A program made the position numbers and the translations under genes. Below, piece after piece: positions 6,353 through 8,005 of a stretch of DNA of 8,005 nt (the stretch's first letter is position 1; each line of letters opens with the position of its first letter). This DNA comes from DATBFX01 sp036558305 (GTDB lineage Bacteria > Chloroflexota > Chloroflexia > Thermomicrobiales > UBA6265). Under the pieces are notes generated by a model. That model was given only the letters and a program-made list of their open reading frames with translations. It did not search any database and was not told the origin of the DNA. The stretch lies in assembly GCA_036558305.1 (NCBI GenBank), contig DATBFX010000334.1:1-8005 (forward strand), in the 5' to 3' direction.

Positions 6353-6364
6353 ATTGTCAACAAT
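6353..6364. promoter_or_regulatory. Putative GntR operator palindrome ATTGTCAACAAT
   Basis: ATTGT-CA-ACAAT is a perfect palindrome around a 2-nt centre, of the TTGT-N2-ACAA shape common for GntR-family operators. It overlaps three bases of the predicted -10 box (6362-6367). A second, wider symmetry, GTTGAC (6342-6347) with GTCAAC (6356-6361), extends downstream and could be a second site. The position fits repression of the operon by its own first gene. Confidence 0.55.
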
Positions 6365-6390
6365 ATGCGGGTTGCGGGACGGTTTGTCAA
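6362..6390 (-). promoter_or_regulatory. Predicted sigma70-type promoter of the GntR-led operon
   Basis: On the minus strand TTGACA (6390-6385) is followed after exactly 17 nt by CATATT (6367-6362), a consensus -35 and a 4/6 -10. Transcription would start near 6355 and leave a leader of roughly 85 nt before ATG 6269. This is the only AT-rich pocket in the surrounding GC-rich sequence. A second TTGACA at 6360-6355 has no good -10 at the proper distance. Confidence 0.6.
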
Positions 6391-6424
6391 GGGGATATCT
6401 GCGATCTAGTGCGCGTCAGGGGCT

Positions 6425-6474
6425 TTTCGTAGGGGAGGGCACCGGGGACCCCTTGGGTGCCCTCCCCTACGAAA
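6425..6474. repeat. Perfect 19-bp inverted repeat at the 3' end of the VOC gene
   Basis: Bases 6425-6443 (TTTCGTAGGGGAGGGCACC) are perfectly complementary to 6456-6474, with a 12-nt loop that itself contains GGGGACCCC. The right arm overlaps the VOC gene and provides its last codons and TAG (6467-6469). No U-tract follows in the leftward direction (the next bases are AAGCCCC), so it is not a standard intrinsic terminator, though it could stabilise the 3' end or insulate the GntR promoter 35 nt downstream. Confidence 0.85.
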
Positions 6475-6892
6475 TCCGCTCGTGCGGCGTCACCCCGAGC
6501 CACTGGTCGCCACTGGCGGTGACGTCGACGACGATGCCGTCGGGGTCTTGCACCTTGAAGGACTGGGTGGGCGGATTGGCGGGGTCGTAGGGGCGACAAT
6601 CGTCGATGTCGTCGCAAATGATCTCCAACCCGAGGACGGTGCAGCGGCGCAGGGTATCGGCGAGGTCGGCGACCTGGACGCCGATGTGCAGGTAAGACGG
6701 GTGACCCGCCACGTGGGGCGGGCGGTCGCCGTGGTAGCGGAAGACGGTGAAGTTGTGGGCGCCGTCGGTCAACACGACCAGACCGCCGCGGTCTTCGAGG
6801 ACGCGGAGACCGAGCACGTCCCGCCAGAAACGGAGCGACCGTTCAAGGTCGGTGGCGGCAACGCCGACGTGGACGAGGGTCGTGTTCGACAT
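6467..6892 (-). CDS. VOC-superfamily (glyoxalase/bleomycin-resistance/dioxygenase fold) protein
   Basis: A 141-residue protein with two paired beta-alpha-beta-beta-beta modules. Module 1 starts LVHVGVAATDLERSLRFWRDVLGL (about 6-29). Module 2 starts YLHIGVQVADLADTLRR (about 67-83) and ends VQDPDGIVVDVTAS. His8 and His69 sit at the usual metal-ligand strands; the residue normally Glu at the end of module 2 is Asp123. Single-domain VOC proteins include glyoxalases, epimerases, lyases and extradiol dioxygenases, so no reaction can be named. Start: GGGGAG lies 3 nt before ATG 6898 and 9 nt before ATG 6892; I prefer 6892 on spacing, and the difference is two residues. The stop codon lies inside a perfect inverted repeat. 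It may be co-transcribed with the pyrophosphatase group upstream. Confidence 0.88.
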   Translation of the reverse strand: MSNTTLVHVGVAATDLERSLRFWRDVLGLRVLEDRGGLVVLTDGAHNFTVFRYHGDRPPHVAGHPSYLHIGVQVADLADTLRRCTVLGLEIICDDIDDCRPYDPANPPTQSFKVQDPDGIVVDVTASGDQWLGVTPHERIS

Positions 6893-6937
6893 GGGCATGA
6901 ACTCCCCGGAGTCTGGCGCGATTGCCGATCCCGACCC

Positions 6938-7069
6938 TCAAAACCAGAGATCGGCCGGCAGCAGATCGTCGATGTCGTCGTCCTCGTCGTCCGGCGCGCC
7001 GATCGCATCCTCTTCGGGCGTGAGACGAGGCTCGGTGAGGCAGCGGCGATCGATCGTCGGCGCGTTCAT
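6938..7069 (-). CDS. Candidate 43-residue acidic small protein, unknown function
   Basis: A small ORF in the 219-nt gap between the pyrophosphatase and VOC genes: ATG at 7069, TGA at 6938. It begins MNAPTIDRRCLTEPRL and has a very acidic second half, GAPDDEDDDIDDLL, ending PADLWF. Third codon positions are mostly G or C, as in the flanking real genes, and the gene fits neatly between its neighbours on the same strand. Against it, there is only a poor ribosome binding site (GGTGGG directly abutting the ATG). It is also in frame with the pyrophosphatase, 42 nt after its TAG, so it could be a detached former extension. I do not recognise the family. The hydrophobic C-terminus after an acidic run could be a protein-docking peptide; that is speculation. 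Confidence 0.42.
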   Translation of the reverse strand: MNAPTIDRRCLTEPRLTPEEDAIGAPDDEDDDIDDLLPADLWF

Positions 7070-7111
7070 CCCACCGACGATACCATGGTTGATCTGGTCG
7101 ATGCCGAGCGC

Positions 7112-7612
7112 CTACGTGGGACGTTTCTGGTACCGCTCCCGGCACTCGGCGATCAGTCGCTGCGCGTGGCGGCACCTGTGCCAACCCTGAACGTCGGCGG
7201 CGACCGTGTCGAGGAGTTTGTAGGTGGCGAAAAAGGTCTCGATCTCGCGCAGCCAGTGGGGGTCGACGTCGCCGAGGTCGCGGATGCGGTCGTAGCGGGG
7301 ATCGCCCGTCGGCACGGCGAGGATCTTGGCGTCGGTCCCTTTCTGGTCGCGCAGACCGAGACTGCCGATTGGTCGACACGGCACCAGACAACCGGGAAAG
7401 GTCGGTTCCTGGAGCAGCACCATGATGTCCAACGGATCGCCGTCCGGGGCGAGCGTCTCCGGGATGAACCCGTAGTCGGCGGGGTAATGGACGGCGCTGT
7501 AGAGCACGCGCTTCAACCGGAAGGTCCGCGCCTTGGGGTCGTACTCGTACTTGTGCTGGCTGCCGCGCGGGATCTCGATGAACGCCTCGACCTCGCGCAC
7601 CGCGGTCGTCAT
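7112..7612 (-). CDS. ppa: Inorganic pyrophosphatase, family I (soluble)
   Basis: A 166-residue cytoplasmic enzyme that hydrolyses pyrophosphate to two phosphates, pulling biosynthetic reactions forward. Hallmarks in order: IEIPRGSQHKYEYD (12-25, Lys21 and Glu23), YPADYGFIPET (43-53), the signature DGDPLD (57-62) with metal-binding Asp57, Asp59 and Asp62, RDQKGTDAKILAVP (88-101) with Asp94 and Lys96, and FFATYK (117-122). Length is slightly short but within the bacterial range. ATG 7612 is chosen because it overlaps the aquaporin TGA as ATGA, typical of coupled genes; the frame is open to GTG 7630, which would add six residues. The pairing with a water/solute channel is unusual. Function is very secure. 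Confidence 0.96.
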   Translation of the reverse strand: MTTAVREVEAFIEIPRGSQHKYEYDPKARTFRLKRVLYSAVHYPADYGFIPETLAPDGDPLDIMVLLQEPTFPGCLVPCRPIGSLGLRDQKGTDAKILAVPTGDPRYDRIRDLGDVDPHWLREIETFFATYKLLDTVAADVQGWHRCRHAQRLIAECRERYQKRPT

Positions 7613-8005
7613 CGCGGGACCACCCGCCACGACCGGGCCGCCGGCCGCGCCCGCTTCCGCTCGCCGTCGGCCTTACCGCGCGCCGCCTCTTCCTCGCTCG
7701 CCGACGGGAAACCGTGCAAGACCCACGTACAGGCGACCGCCAGCAAGGCACCGGCGGCCGGACCCACGACGTAGATCCACTGCCCCGATGTCGCACGGGC
7801 AACGATCGCCGGTCCCAGCGAGCGGGCGGGGTTCATGGAAGCGCCGCTGATCGGCGCGGCGAACAGTCCGCAGAGGGCGATCGTGGCGCCGACGGCGAGC
7901 GCGGCGTTCGGTCCCACCAGTCCCTTCTCGCAGGCGGTGCCGAGGATGACCATCACCAGGAGCCAGGTCAGGAGGATCTCCATCGCCAGTGCCGTGCCGA
8001 TTCCA
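7609..8005 (-). CDS. Aquaporin/MIP-family channel, C-terminal part (5' end outside the window)
   Basis: The reading frame is open through the right edge: the codons before Met7983 read GIGTALA, which continue the same transmembrane helix. The gene therefore starts beyond 8005 and the Met at 7983 is internal. Visible are a helix (TALAMEILLTWLLVMVILG), a second (NAALAVGATIALCGLF), the second re-entrant loop with the NPA signature SGASMNPARSLGPA including the filter Arg after NPA, and the last helix (IYVVGPAAGALLAVACTWV). A charged cytoplasmic tail of about 30 residues follows (EEEAARGKADGERKR). The first NPA half is not in the window. Bacterial MIPs pass water or small neutral solutes such as glycerol; I cannot tell which. 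Its TGA overlaps the pyrophosphatase ATG. Confidence 0.93.
   Translation of the reverse strand, partial: GIGTALAMEILLTWLLVMVILGTACEKGLVGPNAALAVGATIALCGLFAAPISGASMNPARSLGPAIVARATSGQWIYVVGPAAGALLAVACTWVLHGFPSASEEEAARGKADGERKRARPAARSWRVVPR

Noticed and set aside
6425..6474. Intrinsic terminator
   Set aside because: The stem is strong, but no T-run follows on either strand, so I list it as a repeat only.
4938..6590. Long plus-strand open frame opposite the SDR and GntR genes
   Set aside because: Shadow of two well-supported minus-strand genes; no recognisable motif, and it crosses the promoter and the inverted repeat.
6482..7774. Plus-strand frame across the VOC, pyrophosphatase and aquaporin genes
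   Set aside because: Antisense to three genes with clear motifs.

Overview
The window is GC-rich bacterial DNA. Almost all coding capacity is on the minus strand, with strong GC bias at third codon positions and frequent GTG starts behind GGAGGAG-type ribosome binding sites. Several different GC-rich palindromic repeats, a Tat-exported sugar-binding protein and a CUT1-type sugar transporter lacking a local ATPase would fit a Chloroflexota (Thermomicrobia-like) genome. That placement is inference and only moderately supported; a high-GC actinobacterium or proteobacterium is not excluded.

Reading leftward from the right edge (transcription order), the first group is a 5'-truncated aquaporin/MIP channel (7609-8005), a family I inorganic pyrophosphatase that overlaps it by ATGA (7112-7612), a possible 43-residue acidic small protein (6938-7069) and a VOC/glyoxalase-fold protein (6467-6892). 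A perfect 19-bp inverted repeat supplies the VOC stop codon.

The second group is a probable autoregulated sugar-uptake and oxidation operon. A good sigma70-type promoter (TTGACA, 17 nt, CATATT; 6362-6390), overlapped by a GntR-like palindrome (6353-6364), precedes a GntR/FCD regulator (5496-6269). Next come an SDR oxidoreductase overlapping it by 11 nt (4682-5506), a sugar-binding protein (3173-4501), MalF-like (2075-3007) and MalG-like (1176-2075) permeases overlapping by TGATG, and a D-2-hydroxyacid dehydrogenase (97-1083). An in-frame TAG at codon 18 interrupts the dehydrogenase. The likely logic is that an imported sugar or sugar acid is oxidised by the two dehydrogenases, with the GntR protein sensing a carboxylate intermediate. 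The substrate cannot be read from sequence.

The most unusual structural theme is that four unrelated palindromic or GC-tract elements each begin within a few bases of a stop codon (at about 92, 1174, 3171 and 6474). The one between the binding protein and the permeases is an inverted doublet of a 41-42 nt hairpin repeat, laid out like a REPIN. Other points of interest are a His in place of the catalytic Tyr of the SDR, a 15-residue tandem duplication at the C-terminus of the GntR regulator, and the acidic small ORF. I see no CRISPR array, tRNA, rRNA, transposase or phage gene.
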